Source: Conus ventricosus (taxonomy: Eukaryota; Mollusca; Gastropoda; Neogastropoda; Conidae). From it: 64,000 nucleotides of DNA. The translations under genes and the position numbers were made by a program. Every line of letters starts with the position of its first letter. Position 1 is the stretch's first letter. Shown here in pieces: positions 47,376 through 57,893 of this stretch. The DNA is taken from the NCBI GenBank assembly GCA_018398815.1, contig CM031604.1, positions 54,659,380 through 54,723,379 on the forward strand. The letters run 5' to 3'. The notes beneath the pieces are model-generated. The model did no database searches. It was not told the DNA's origin and saw only the letters and a list, made by a program, of their open reading frames with translations.

Positions 47376-49700
47376 GGGAAAGGTTGTGCCGGTGCACACC
47401 GGCCATTGTTTTTTTCCCCATGCTTCCCTTTTAAAGGTAAATAAGCTCCGTGGTGCTTTCCCATGTCATGCCCACTCACAATGAAACTGATTTTTAGAGT
47501 GTTGGGATGCACGATTGAGACAAAAACATTTACGGCGGAGCCCATGAAGACCCTGTTCAGGATTTTCCCGCCGACGTGATCTTGAGTTTTGAGGAGATTA
47601 AAAATTTTTTTATCTGTTTTAAAGTTTTTTTTCGGCAGAAAGATTTTTTACAAAGTTTTGGTGCTTTTGTAGACGATGTATTTAACAAGATGGTGAAATT
47701 TAAGTGGTGACACCCCGAATGGCCCCTGCGGTCGGCGGGGCTAAAGCAAATTATCTTTCTCTTCCCAAGTTTACTGGACGGGAGTAATACCTGTTAGTGG
47801 CGGATGCGGCATTTTTCCCCTTATTCAAAAAGGGTGAAAAAACAAAAGAGAGAAACTTTTGACCTGTTCTCTTACACCCTATCAGCTAAACTCTTAAAAA
47901 CACATATTTTGTAGAAAATGGACATTTTTGACAAATAGGGACTTTTTAAAATACCCCCCGCGGGTTTTAGCAGCAAAGGATTTGTGGGGTCAATTTTATA
48001 AAAAACTCTTAATTTTTTTAATAATGTCTTAAAACAGACAGCAAATAGATGAAATTTTATTGATTTTCTAAAGCCTTTGTAGGTTGACCATGAGGGCCTG
48101 CGCTTAAATTAGAACACTTCGGAATTGGCGGTTTTTTGCAAAAAAGGGGCAAAAATTTCCTCGTTGGGGGAAGCAGAAAGTTGTTGGGGAAGGGTCATTT
48201 CCCCTTTAAAAACCCGTTTTTTCAGGTGTCCCACGGGAAAACTGTTTGGGGCCTTGTTTTCTTAATTTATATAAATGAAAAAGTAGAAATCTCCCTGGAA
48301 CTACTATAAGGCTTTTTGCAGATGGTTGTTATCTTTCAAAAGGGCAGAATGATCCCGCATTCTACAAGAAATCTAACTTTTTACAAGAGGGGAAGAATTT
48401 GGGAAAAGGGAAATTTTTCATCCCCAAAAGTCCCGTGTTGGTTTGTAAAAAACGCTCCCCAATTAGATGATTTTTTCCCAAAATACTATTTTAAAGAAAC
48501 AATGCTGCAAAATATTTAGGCGTGTTTGATATCCCAAGGAAAAATTTTAAATTTTATGTAAAAAAGAAAAATAAATTTGTTTCTTATCGGGAATTCAATG
48601 ACTCCCCCAAAAAAGGTTAAAGGACTGCTACAAAAAACGGGTTTTAGACCGTATGGAATTGGTTGCTCATTTTGGGGATCCTTACCTCAAAAGGACATTG
48701 ATAACTCAAAAAAGTTTAGAGAGAGCGCACGGTTCATAACGGGAAAACCACATCGGAAAAAAGGGGGAATACTAGGAAGAACATGGGAAAATTGAATGGG
48801 GAATCTTAGAAGAGAGAAAAAGTTTTATCAAACTTAACATCTTCTTCAAAGGCAGAGCTAAAAATAATTTTATTCCAAAGGAACAACTATTTGAACAAAA
48901 AGTGCACCGGAGTGGCGGTCAATTTTACCTTCCTGCATAAATTTGCAGCCACTTTCATTTTTTTATCCCGTTTGTGGTTGGAAATCAATGGGGTGCCATC
49001 AAGATTGCCACAAATGCAATTCCCTTTAAAAAAACAATTGATTCGACAGTTTTGGATCTGCATATTGAGATTTTCTATTTTTACTTCCAGTATTTTCTAT
49101 TACGGGCCTGAATTTGGCCCTTGCTTTTAACTTCTTGAATATCGGTGCAACCCCCTTTTTGCCAAATTTGTCAGGGGCCCAAAGTGAGTGCCTGTTTTAT
49201 GTTTTTTTTATTTTTCTTTTTTAAAGCGCGCTGGTGCCCACTGTTTTTGAGTGAACGTATTTTAGGAAGAAGAAGAAGAGAGAAAAAAAAGATGTTGAGG
49301 AAAAAACTGACGGGCTTCAAGAAACTTGGGGGGGGAAATTTTAACAGGATGAAGAACCCTTTCAAAAAATGACATCATGCGCGGCAGTTGGGACGTCTGC
49401 AATGCTGTTAAGATTCAAAATAACATGGTCCAGGCGCCAAACAACTTCACCCGTCCGGTCGCCAAAAAAAGGGCATGACAAACAGTCCTGCCTCCAGTGG
49501 CACCAGTATCGGCGAACGTTTTTTGCTAGAAAATTTAAAACTGGAAAAAGTTGTCAGCAGGTCTGTGACCGCCCCACTCTTGAACCTTCCCCGTCAAGGG
49601 GAATGTGCCGATTCTTTTTTTTTTCTGTCCTTCTTGCCCGGCGACCCCAACCGTGTCAAAAAAAAAAAAATCAAAAAGTTGATTGTGGACACTCAAAGGA
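47095..49700. other. low-fidelity (homopolymer-blocky) segment
   Basis: Same texture as 1-8,200. Against the clean copy at 61,600-62,340, changes mostly copy the neighbouring base: 'ggttacaac' becomes 'ggttaaaac' and 'ttggcatcgg' becomes 'ttgggctcgg'. The transition occurs inside a single retrotransposon, which argues for a change in assembly quality and not for biology. Confidence 0.75.
47761..49130 (+). mobile_element. CR1-like LINE, 3' part (RT C-terminus and tail)
   Basis: The CR1 frame resumes with LLDG then WRMRHFSPLF-KKGE at about 47,773-47,840, NF-PVLLHPIS near 47,860-47,890, DFLKPL-like sequence near 48,063-48,085, and a decayed FADD box (RLFADGC) at about 48,310-48,335. DIDNSKK ... 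ARFITG at about 48,698-48,745 is the conserved C-terminal block. The last 200-300 bases are untranslated tail. Low-fidelity sequence blurs the frames. Confidence 0.75.
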
Positions 49701-50584
49701 AAAAGAAAAAGACATTAGAGATCTGAGGGGGTGATGGGTGAGGAGATAGGTAGGCTGGCAGAGAAACTGGTAGCAAGAATAGAAGTAGAGGGCGCTGGGG
49801 TGGGGACGGGTGGGTTTAATAAATTGGTTTTGATCTTTTATTTTATTTTTTGTGAGCCACAGTCGGATGATACTGTCGATAGTCATGATGTTTGTCAGAT
49901 TCTCCCTTCTCAACTTTCCCTCCTTCCCCATTTAGGCGTGTTCGCCATTGGGATTCATCTCGCCTTCAGGGCGAATGGGTGAACACAAGTTTATGGATGT
50001 CATCTGACAAGAACTGGTACTGGTGAGATTTAGCTGTCTGAGGGACCTAATGAACACATGCATGCAACTATGTATCCACAGGCATAAGGCATGGAGACAC
50101 AAGTGTGCATGCACGCGCACATGCACACACGCGCACACACACACACACACACACACACCACAGAGAGAAACTGACTCCAGGTGGAAATATTGTAATCAAA
50201 CTCACCGTCTTATGTCACAGAATTTCTTGTATATATCAATGGCTGATACTGAGAGTATTCTCATCAGCAGTGTGACTGTGGTTAGACAGGTACTGTTGAT
50301 GGTGATTGCTGTCGCTGGGTATACTGGTTGACATTACTGTGACTTTGATTGTATTATTGCTTTCAATGTTTTCATTCTACAATGAGTATGATCAAGGGGT
50401 TTGAAGGTAAGATTGAGCTGGCAATTGTTGTCATAAGGTTTGAATTTTGTTGAAGGGATAAGATGTCAGAAATGTGTCTGTGTTATAGCTTTAATGTTTA
50501 ATTATACCTTACGCCCTTATCACAAGATGATGGGAATGAGGGTGGGGGATGAGTGGAAGGGAAGTGAACACTACTTATTGTAAA
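49131..50584. other. no gene seen; CA array
   Basis: The part up to about 49,720 has open frames with lysine-rich ends that might be a LINE ORF1 fragment, but I cannot assign it. From 49,730 the texture is normal. A CA array lies at about 50,108-50,159. Confidence 0.4.
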
Positions 50585-51010
50585 TTTTTTTTGCAACTTG
50601 GAATTCTTATTAGTCAACACTTTCCAGCATTCTGGAATTCTGACTGAGAAAGACAAACCACAAACTGACACTGACAGACTTTTATTTAACATTGAATTGA
50701 TCCTCTTTGGTACGGAAAAGCAAATTGAAACAGATGCAGTAGTTGATTTAATAATCTTATTGGGTAAATATTTATTTACAAGAATAGAATAAATAAATGA
50801 AAACCAAACATCCATATGTTTCTTAAAGAATTTGGTGCAAGGTATAGAACAGAAAAGTACATTCAACAACTAGAAATGAACAACACTCAGTTCCAAAAAG
50901 CATGGCTTCCATACAGTGACTGGCTATCCATGAAAAAAGGGGCAATGGGACAAACCAGCTTATCATTAAAATTGGAATACTGATAAATGTGCCCAAGAAA
51001 TAAAATAGAA
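50585..51010 (+). mobile_element. L1/Tx1-like LINE C-terminal fragment
   Basis: LFNIELILFGTEK (about 50,683-50,721), LIILLGKYLFTRIE (about 50,748-50,789) and, in another frame, RTEKYIQQLEMNN then QFQKAWLPYSDWLSM (about 50,846-50,934) match the C-terminal end of L1/Tx1-type ORF2 proteins. A stop and a frameshift separate the pieces. Everything 5' of this is missing. Confidence 0.65.
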
Positions 51011-51404
51011 CGTTAAAAATTTCCAAGTTAGAGAACCCCTTGCGGTTGAATGACATTTGCCTGTCTTGTGTTGGTTGACTATCGCATTGACAAACTGTAT
51101 TTCTTGCATGTAACTTTTCCACTTGCATACTAACATATCTGGAAAAGTAATACCCGAGTTTTTCAGTATTTCACTGAGGAGAAAATGCCCATTCGTTTTC
51201 AATAAAATAAAAATCAATTAAAAAAGAAAAGGAAAAAAAAGCAGTTCAGTGAAATATGAATTCGATTATTAAAGCCAGATGGACAAACAGACTGAATAGT
51301 GAAAAGCAAGTTTCCACTTTGAAAGTATCAGCAGTATCTGTACCTAGTTATGGGATTACAACCAAAAACCTGGCATGTTATTTGTTGTCATTAAAGAAAT
51401 TTAA
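51011..51404. other. no gene seen
   Basis: AT-rich intronic sequence with an A-rich run at about 51,215-51,242. Confidence 0.45.
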
Positions 51405-51475
51405 TAAGACTCCTAGAAGTGGAACAAAGACATTGAGAATGGGCCTCAACAACAGAAAGCTGGACTGTTTTCTAT
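51405..51475 (+). repeat. dispersed repeat shared with 13,945-14,010
   Basis: 'gaacaaagacattgagaatg' followed by 'ggcctca' and a related 'gaaagctgg' occurs here and near 13,962-14,005. A weaker third version is at about 51,508-51,545 ('gttgaacaaaaatactgaaa'). Confidence 0.75.
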
Positions 51476-52827
51476 GACCAGAGGAAATACGTTATGTGAC
51501 TTACTAGCAGTTGAACAAAAATACTGAAAATGGGTCACAAAGCCAGTACACTTTGAGGAGAGATTAGGAAACGCTGTCAAAGAGTCAGAAAAGAGAAAAT
51601 TACTAATAGAGCTTCCAGAAGGTAGGGATGCTATTGGTATTCACAGAACCATAGTATATCAGGGAGTGCACTGATATCTTTATGTATACATATAATTGTA
51701 CCATCCTTAACGTGTTCATTATGAATAAATACACACACAACATGCATACATAAGCATGCTTGTATTTTTACAAACATGGTGATGTATATATACATGTGCT
51801 CTCTCTTTCTTTGCTTTTTCTTTCTCTCTCTCATACACATTCATACACACAGAACACACTCCACACACACACACACACACAGAGTTATGTGTACAAGCAC
51901 ACAGCAGCGCACACACATGCATGTGAACACATGCACACACAGACACAGACTCGCACACAAATGCATGCATGCATGCACACACACACACAGACTTCATGTG
52001 CATTGTGTGTGCGGTGTGTGTGGTTGTGACTAATTCCTTTGAATACATACAGATTCAGATGACATAACCCCCCAAAAAGATAATAATTAAGATTAAGATT
52101 TAAAAAAAAAAAGAAATACAGTTTGTTGCTAATGCATGTATGCATACACTGATACAGTAAGCTCTGTATCTCCATGTGCATAGCCAGTGGATATTATGTG
52201 TCATGTGATCGTGTGACAGATAGAGCAGTCTTGTATTATTTTGAATACTGTCTCTTACACCTGCTTCTCAACATGTGCATGTGCTTTATACCTGTACTTT
52301 ACTTTTTTTTTATAAGGAGAATATCCATTATGTTTGCTTTTATTATTTAAATAGAACTGTCTCTGTTACTTTCTGATTACTGTAGGATTGTAGTGTACAT
52401 GCATGGAACACGTGTAAGTGTATGCAAATGTGTGTGTGTGTGGAGTGTGTTCTGTGTGTGTGTGTCTGTCTGTGAGGAAGGACAGGGCATAACAGAAGGG
52501 AAAGAGAGTATGTGACTGTGAGGAGGGTAAGAAAGGAATGTATGTGGTTGTGATGAGAGAGCAACGAGCACCATGAGTATGTATGTGTGTCGGTATGTGT
52601 GTCAGTTATACATGATGTACTGGTTTGAAATCAAGTTTAAATGTATGTATCATTGTTAGACTCTGAACCCAAGTGAGGGAGAGAGAACGAGAGGGATTGA
52701 TTGGCCGATTACTTAATGAATTTAGATATTTATGATATTGATGGATTGCTTGATTGGTTTTGTGGTTACTCAGGTGAACTGGTATCTAGTCAATAGATTT
52801 ATTGATCTTTGTCTTGATCATTTGCAG
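51476..52827. other. no gene seen; CT and CA arrays
   Basis: CT/CA/CATG-type arrays at about 51,805-52,022, GT patches at about 52,430-52,470. The final bases before 52,828 form an acceptor (tgatcatttgcag). Confidence 0.55.
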
Positions 52828-52893
52828 AATTCCATAGTTCACCGAGACCTCAAACTGGAAAACATCATTTTAGACAGCGAATGCAATGTAAAG
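52828..52893 (+). CDS. NUAK: NUAK-family kinase exon: catalytic loop
   Basis: A 66-nt exon, 22 codons, phase 0 on both sides, between TTTGCAG and AAG|GTGAGT. It reads NSIVHRDLKLENIILDSECN plus VK. HRD carries the catalytic base aspartate and the KLEN asparagine binds magnesium; HRDLKLEN with K-L after D is characteristic of CAMK/AMPK-related kinases. The phase-0 start confirms that the previous exon should end in phase 0, supporting the one-base loss there. The next exon follows after only 325 bases, the one short intron of the set. Confidence 0.95.
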
Positions 52894-53218
52894 GTGAGTA
52901 TCCACTGCATTATTGTTCTTAGGCACATAGTTCATGGGATAGTGATTACAGTTACTTATTCAGTTACCGGTATATACCACAGAAGCTGTTGACCATTGGT
53001 CATTATCAATCAAAAATTATTTCGTTGGTGTTGAGTGAAGAGTTTGAGGTATAAAGTAATAGAAGCATAGATATTGTAAAAGATGGGATTTTAAAAAAAT
53101 CTGTTTTGAATACATATTTTTTCCTGTCAGTTCATACACTTGATTTAACTAGTTGGAAGAATGTTGAATGATAACAGTTGCAATGTAACTGATTTAGATT
53201 TTCTTTCTTTCTTTGCAG

Positions 53219-53338
53219 ATTGCCGATTTTGGCCTGGCCAACTACTTCAGCTATGACCAGACCCTCAGCACATTCTGCGGCAGCCCACTGTATGCCTCTC
53301 CGGAAATTGTCAATGGCAGACCATATCATGGGCCTGAG
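53219..53338 (+). CDS. NUAK: NUAK-family kinase exon: DFG, activation loop and P+1
   Basis: A 120-nt exon, 40 codons, phase 0, bounded by CTTTGCAG and GAG|GTAAGT. It opens [10 protein letters not shown] and continues [20 protein letters not shown] then PYHGPE. DFG binds magnesium. The threonine before FCGSP is the T-loop residue that LKB1 phosphorylates in AMPK-related kinases. [12 protein letters not shown] with the following GPE is the strongest family mark: NUAK1 and NUAK2 share it, while MARK, SIK and BRSK differ. No disruption is seen. Confidence 0.96.
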
Positions 53339-55060
53339 GTAAGTATACTGTGACAGTTACCCTCTCTCCCTCAGTGCTTCATCTTTACAGGAAGACGGGA
53401 TGATGGGACAATGAAGGGGTGTGTGGGGGGATGAGAGGAGTTGAGATGTAGATAGATATGTGGGGAAGGTTAGGGTGGGGAGGGAGCAGTGTTGGGCAAA
53501 AGAATGGGGTAAAATGATCTGGCATAGTTGCCTCTTCACAGCTCCCTCCCATTTCATCATTCTGATTTTCAGTAAAATTTTTCATGACTTTAAGGTAATA
53601 AGATCTGTAGAGCTTCAGATTGTAGGTGTACCTGGACCATTAGTACCAAATTTGTTTAAATGACACATAGTACTTTGGCCAGACAGCCTGTTTGGAGCAT
53701 ATCAATCGGCTGATCTCACTTCCAGGGTTTTATACAATTGGAGGTTATGGCCACAGAATGAGAAACATTTGAGTAGAGATACTTTTCATCATTTGTGTTG
53801 GTGCACCAGCACCATTAGAATAAAGATGGTTGAAATGGCACACGCTACTTTTTGTCCCGATGTCAATTGGAGAAAGTCAGTTAATGTCACTTCCAGGGTT
53901 TAATACAATTAAATGTTACAGCTACAAAATGAGAAACAATTTGTGAGATGCATTACATTTTTTTTTTCAGTTGGCAGTTCCAATGGTCACAATCTTTATT
54001 GACTGTACATGTCAATAAAGGTAGTCAGAATTACGCTAACATGCCTCTGAAGATAGCAGAATTGATTCAAACTGAATAAGCTATTTCAGTCAACATCAAA
54101 AAGCCAGTTAATGAGCATTTTCAGTCACATTTAGTTGTTTCAGTCAAGTATGCTGTGATTGGTAAAGGTCCATAATTTTCAGAGCTGACCTCACCTTTCC
54201 ACCAGCATTGTGTCGTTTGACCCATAATACATCAGAGCTATCTGAAACTTAGCATTTAATGTCATTTAGATTGATTTCATAAAGTGTTTTTGCAAATGTT
54301 TCAGGCAGGAGAAAAGAGAATTCAGTGGTCCCCTGAAGTATCTATAATGTAACTAGTTTGCTTCCTACCTGTCTGCCTGTGATGAGTGTGTATCTATCTG
54401 TGTCTGTCTACCTACCTACAAACTTAGTTACCTATCAACCTGCCTGCCTGCCATGTCTATTTTGTGTGTGTGTGCATGTGTGTGTGTGTGCGCGCGCGTG
54501 TGTGTGTGTGTGTATAGAGTACAGTTCAGGTTACCATTTATTTATTCTCATAAACTTGTCCTTTTGTCTGAAGATACAAAATTAGATGAAAATGTTTGTC
54601 CCCGTCAACCAAGCGCACACATTATTGTCATAGTCGTTCTTCCACTTTCCCGTCTCTCCCCCTATCATTGTTGGTTCCAGTAGCTATGATATATCCATGT
54701 TCTCATCCTACTTTCCACCCTGCCTCTGACTTGAACAGCAGATTTAAAGCCAGGAGACACCATGCTGCTAGGTAGATAGGACCGCACCTGTGGTGAAACA
54801 TGTGGTCAGTGACACGTATTTGAATAAACAGATACCAGCCTACTGTGAGAAATGCCATCTTTTTCTCTTTCTTCTTCATTGCCTGCAGTGTCTGCTGACA
54901 GATAAAAGAAATCGGGAGAACAAAATGTTTGTGCAGGTGGGGATGCTGGGATGAGGAGGGGGACCCGAAAAGGGAAAATATCGGTGAAGATTTAGGGGCA
55001 TTTTTTTTTCTTATCTTTTTTTTTCCCTGGTCAATAGACTTGGATCTAGCCACACAACTA
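53339..55060. other. intronic sequence, no gene seen
   Basis: Contains a diverged direct duplication (listed separately) and a GT/GCGC array at about 54,461-54,514. Otherwise nothing recognisable. Confidence 0.55.
53608..53945 (+). repeat. diverged direct duplication, unit about 160 bp
   Basis: Segment about 53,608-53,768 and segment about 53,793-53,945 share, in the same order, 'accattag...aaatg.cacac/g.tactttg', 'cacttccagggttttatacaatt' type sequence and 'acagaatgagaaac'. Divergence is considerable, so the duplication is old. Confidence 0.75.
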
Positions 55061-55085
55061 AGCTAGTCACAAAAAGTTAAGGGCC
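55061..55085. repeat. Tc1-like element, left terminal inverted repeat
   Basis: 25 bp, perfect complement of 56,886-56,910, preceded by the TA duplication. Confidence 0.92.
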
Positions 55086-55294
55086 AGACAGAAAAACTCT
55101 CACCAAAATAAAACGACATAACCACAGGAAAACAGCTTATACCGTATTTTATTTCATGTCTTTAGCTTTCACGTCAATGCCATTGCAATTGTGTCAATTC
55201 AATTTTTCTGGACAAAATCAAGGATCAAACATCATAACCCCTCTTTTTGAAAATCACAAAATTGACAATTCACAAGAAAGTTTATTGAAAAGCT

Positions 55295-56545
55295 TCAGTA
55301 GTGCGTATGTCCGCCATTTGCACCCACACATTCCACGCATCTAGGCCTCATGGACTGGATCAGAGTCACAAGGGTCTGTTGAGGCATGGCGTTCCACTCC
55401 TGCAGCAGAAATTGGAACAGTTGGTGGAGGTCAACAGGAGGAGGGTGGTTGTCGTGGACGCGGCGTTCCAGATGGTCCCAAAAGTTCTCAATAGGGTTCA
55501 AATCAGGCGAACGCGATGGCCAGTCCATTCGTGGAACCTGCTGCTGCCTCAGGTAGTCGTTCACCACATGGGCGCGGTGTGGAGTGGCGTTGTCGTCCAT
55601 GAGGGTGGCACCGGGTCCCATGGCTTGCAGAGTGGGGATAATCAACGGCCTCACGATTTCATCTCTGTACCTTACGCCAGTAAGTCTGCCTGGCACAAGG
55701 TGAAGGAGTGTCCTGCCATGAAGGTGGATGCCTCCCCATACCATCAGGGAGCCGCCTCCATAGCGATCGTGCTCACGAACACAGCCATCAGCAAGCCTCT
55801 CCCCTGGACGACGCCAGATGCGTACCTGGCCATCATTTCGGGACAGGGAGAATCTTGACTCATCGGTGAAGAGGATGGTGCTCCATTGCTGCCTCGTCCA
55901 TCGCTGATGACGTCGACACCACCTCCTTCTGGCCTGTCGATGGTGCTGTGTTAGTGGGAGACGGACGGCGGGCCTTCTTGACCGGAGGTTGAAACTGTGA
56001 AGGCGACCTCGGACGGTCTGGCGACTTACGTTGATGCAGGTCGTTCTTCTCAGCTCCTGTCTCAGAGTGGTTGCATTGATGGTTCTGCTGCGACTGCTGT
56101 CAGCATCAAGTAGCGATCGTCTTGCCTGTTGGTGATTCTTGGCCGCCCTGAGCGTGGTCGTTCCTCGGCTCTTCCAGTGTCTTGGTATCGCTGGTGAAGG
56201 CGTTGAATGACTGAATGGCTCACTCCCAGACGTCTTGCCACCTCTCTTCCAGAAATGCTATCTTGGAGCCATCCCAGAGCCCGGTGTCGTATATATAACT
56301 GTCGCCGTGGAATTGTATCGCAGCAATAGCATTTCACGTGAAATATTGTTGCAGCGACAATAATTGCTGGAAAAAAATGTCGCGCGACAACTTTTCACGA
56401 AAAATGTCCCATAGAATATTGTAGCTGTCCATAAAATGCAGTATTTCCCGGGAAATACTGTCGCTGCGACACGATTTTATGAGCGACAGTATTATATACG
56501 ACACCGGCCGCGATCTAGTGTTGACAGTTTTCGTCTTGGAGGCAT
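55295..56545 (-). pseudogene. Tc1-like transposase, interrupted by a MITE and one frameshift
   Basis: Without the 219-bp MITE and one TSD copy the gene would have about 342 codons, the usual Tc1 length. The start ATG is at 56,545-56,543, giving MPPRRKLSTLDRGR directly before the insertion. The HTH resumes ALGWLQDSISGREVARRLGV, then VIQRLHQRYQ and the GRPR AT-hook-like motif (about 56,175). One frameshift near 56,100 separates DRYLMLTA from TINATTLRQEL. Beyond it the frame is open to the stop at 55,295: the first Asp in FTDESRFS, the second in LMDDNATPHRA, Glu in NPIENFWDHLER. Thirty-four residues separate the second Asp from Glu (DD34E). All three catalytic residues are present. Confidence 0.9.
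56281..56507. mobile_element. 219-bp MITE with CCGG target duplication, inside the transposase gene
   Basis: The MITE body spans 56,285-56,503. Its ends TGTCGTATATA...ACTGTCGC are inverted repeats of 21 bp (56,285-56,305 and 56,483-56,503, two mismatches). CCGG flanks both sides (56,281-56,284; 56,504-56,507). Removing the body and one CCGG restores the transposase frame ...DRGR-ALGWL exactly. The interior has perfect palindromes of 14 bp (56,331-56,344), 12 bp (56,378-56,389) and 22 bp (56,439-56,460). No coding capacity; I do not recognise the family. Confidence 0.9.
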
Positions 56546-56885
56546 GGTTATTGCAGCCCCGATTACCGGTCATTTTATGCCCACCACAGGCAAATTGTCA
56601 TTGAAAAGTGTTCAACATAGGCAGGCCTTGCACGTGCACTGTGCCGATTTCTCAATTCAAAACTGCTGTGTAATCTGCGCCTGGCCAAACTTAATGCATT
56701 ATTCACGGATTTTTTGGTGTTTTGGCCGAGCGCATATTCTCGACCCAAAAAATGCGTCGTCTGAAAGATTATTTCGGTCATACAGTGTGGTGTGTGAGCT
56801 GTCGGAATAGCTCAGAATGAAACACGCTGCGCTTTGTTTTACGAGCATTCAGACCCATTACTTAGAGTACCCCAAAATCTAAGGC

Positions 56886-56910
56886 GGCCCTTAACTTTTT
56901 GTGACTAGCT
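56886..56910. repeat. Tc1-like element, right terminal inverted repeat
   Basis: 25 bp, perfect complement of 55,061-55,085, followed by the TA duplication. Confidence 0.92.
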
Positions 56911-56923
56911 TATTTGACCCATG

Positions 56924-56995
56924 TGGTGGGCGCAACAGCCAAGTGACCAGCGCTTTGAACTGTCACCAGGGTTCAGACCCTGTCATGGTGGGTTA
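56924..56995 (+). repeat. tRNA-derived SINE-like head
   Basis: A-box-like 'agccaagtgaccagc' (about 56,938-56,952) and B-box-like 'gggttcagaccct' (about 56,969-56,981) with tRNA spacing. The ends do not form an acceptor stem, so it is a SINE head or a degenerate tRNA. It starts 12 bases after the Tc1-like element. Confidence 0.5.
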
Positions 56996-57631
56996 GCACT
57001 GGAGATCAGGAAGTTGGAAGAAATGTATGTTGTCTTGTTTCGACATACCAGTTTTGGACAGGTAGAGATAAGCAAGTAGGCGACAGTGATCCATGTCAGT
57101 GTAGGAATGTGTTTATCCGGGAAACCCTGGTATGGATTTTGTCCCAAATTTGATTTCCCCCCCCCCCCCCCCCCCCCCCCCCCCGATATGAAAATGGATG
57201 TTGAAATACTGAACCACCAAACGGATGTTGAAATACTGAAGATAGATAAAAGATAGGGAGAAAGAAAAAGTGATGTAGGTGAACAAGTCTTCAGTCAGTA
57301 TGGAAATGAACCAGTGATTTGAAAAGGAGAGGATCAGGAGGAGGGGGGAGGAGAGAGAGGACAAAAAAAAAGAGGACGTTAGAGTGTAAATATTGAATCC
57401 CTCGTGGACAGCATACAGGAACTGCAGAGTTCTGGGTTGTGAACTGAACATGGCCGTATGGAGCTGACATTCATTTCCTGGGTAAAGCTTCTGAGTAGAC
57501 TTGGCTGGTTGCAGCAATGGCTGTCCATGTGTGGTATCAACGGACACCACCTACACATTAAGATGATGCTACGGATTTCCATTTCGGTCTGAGACTACAT
57601 GACAGGGCTGTACTCTACGCTCCCTTTCTTA
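56996..57631. other. no gene seen; poly-C tract
   Basis: Poly-C of about 26 bases at about 57,159-57,184, then a 20-bp direct repeat ('ggatgttgaaatactgaa' at about 57,197 and 57,222). Confidence 0.5.
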
Positions 57632-57893
57632 ATATATCCCGGCGTCAACCAGGCCCGAGAGATACAGGCACCTGCAGTGTTGGTCAGGAAATTTGAGCAG
57701 CACTCTCAGAAACACATCCATTAAGTGGTTGAAACTCGACTGTGTGGTCCCAGTCTTCCCAATTGTCCGCAGCAAACTCAACTCTGGGTAGGAGCCGGTC
57801 GGGGCAGAGAAACCCACGTGACTCTGATGGGATTCGAACCCACGCCCTCCCAGCCGGGAGTCCGCGATGTTAACCACTTCACCACGGCAGCTG
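57632..57893 (-). mobile_element. tRNA-derived SINE, copy 1
   Basis: The tRNA-related head on the - strand has an A box (TGGTGAAGTGG, about 57,886-57,876) and a B box (GGGTTCGAATCCC, 57,841-57,829). A body of about 190 bases follows. It ends with the block 'acactgcaggtgcctgtatc' and 'tggttgacgccgggata', which recurs in the + strand copy at 60,481-60,735. The head is close to tRNA consensus, so this copy is the less diverged one. Confidence 0.8.

Larger units (their letters stand above)
41896..47760 (+). mobile_element. near full-length I-superfamily LINE (gag, AP endonuclease, RT, RNase H)
   Basis: About 5.9 kb, starting 'cttcacccctccggggggtt' and ending in 'gcggtcggcggggctaaag' plus 'caaattatctttct', the damaged form of the tail seen near 62,300. 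A likely target-site duplication is 'tttaccaag' (41,887-41,895) against 'cttcccaag' (47,761-47,769). RNase H after RT places it in the I superfamily (I/Nimb-like) rather than Jockey or CR1. Frames are broken in many places. From about 47,095 the sequence turns low-fidelity. Confidence 0.85.
55061..56910 (-). mobile_element. complete Tc1-like (DD34E) DNA transposon with nested MITE
   Basis: A 25-bp inverted repeat starting AGCTAGTCACAAAAAGTTAA lies at 55,061-55,085 and, complemented without a mismatch, at 56,886-56,910. Both ends abut TA (55,059-55,060 and 56,911-56,912), the Tc1/mariner target duplication. The transposase is on the - strand. Identical termini and an almost open frame point to a young insertion. 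A 219-bp MITE with its own duplication interrupts the transposase start. Confidence 0.92.

Noticed and set aside
49369..49734. Possible LINE ORF1 C-terminal fragment
   Set aside because: Lysine-rich end and some gag-like flavour, but the low-fidelity sequence and lack of a clear match do not allow a call.
57829..57893. Functional tRNA gene on the - strand
   Set aside because: Boxes are good, but the head runs straight into a SINE body shared with 60,481-60,735 and lacks an acceptor stem partner.
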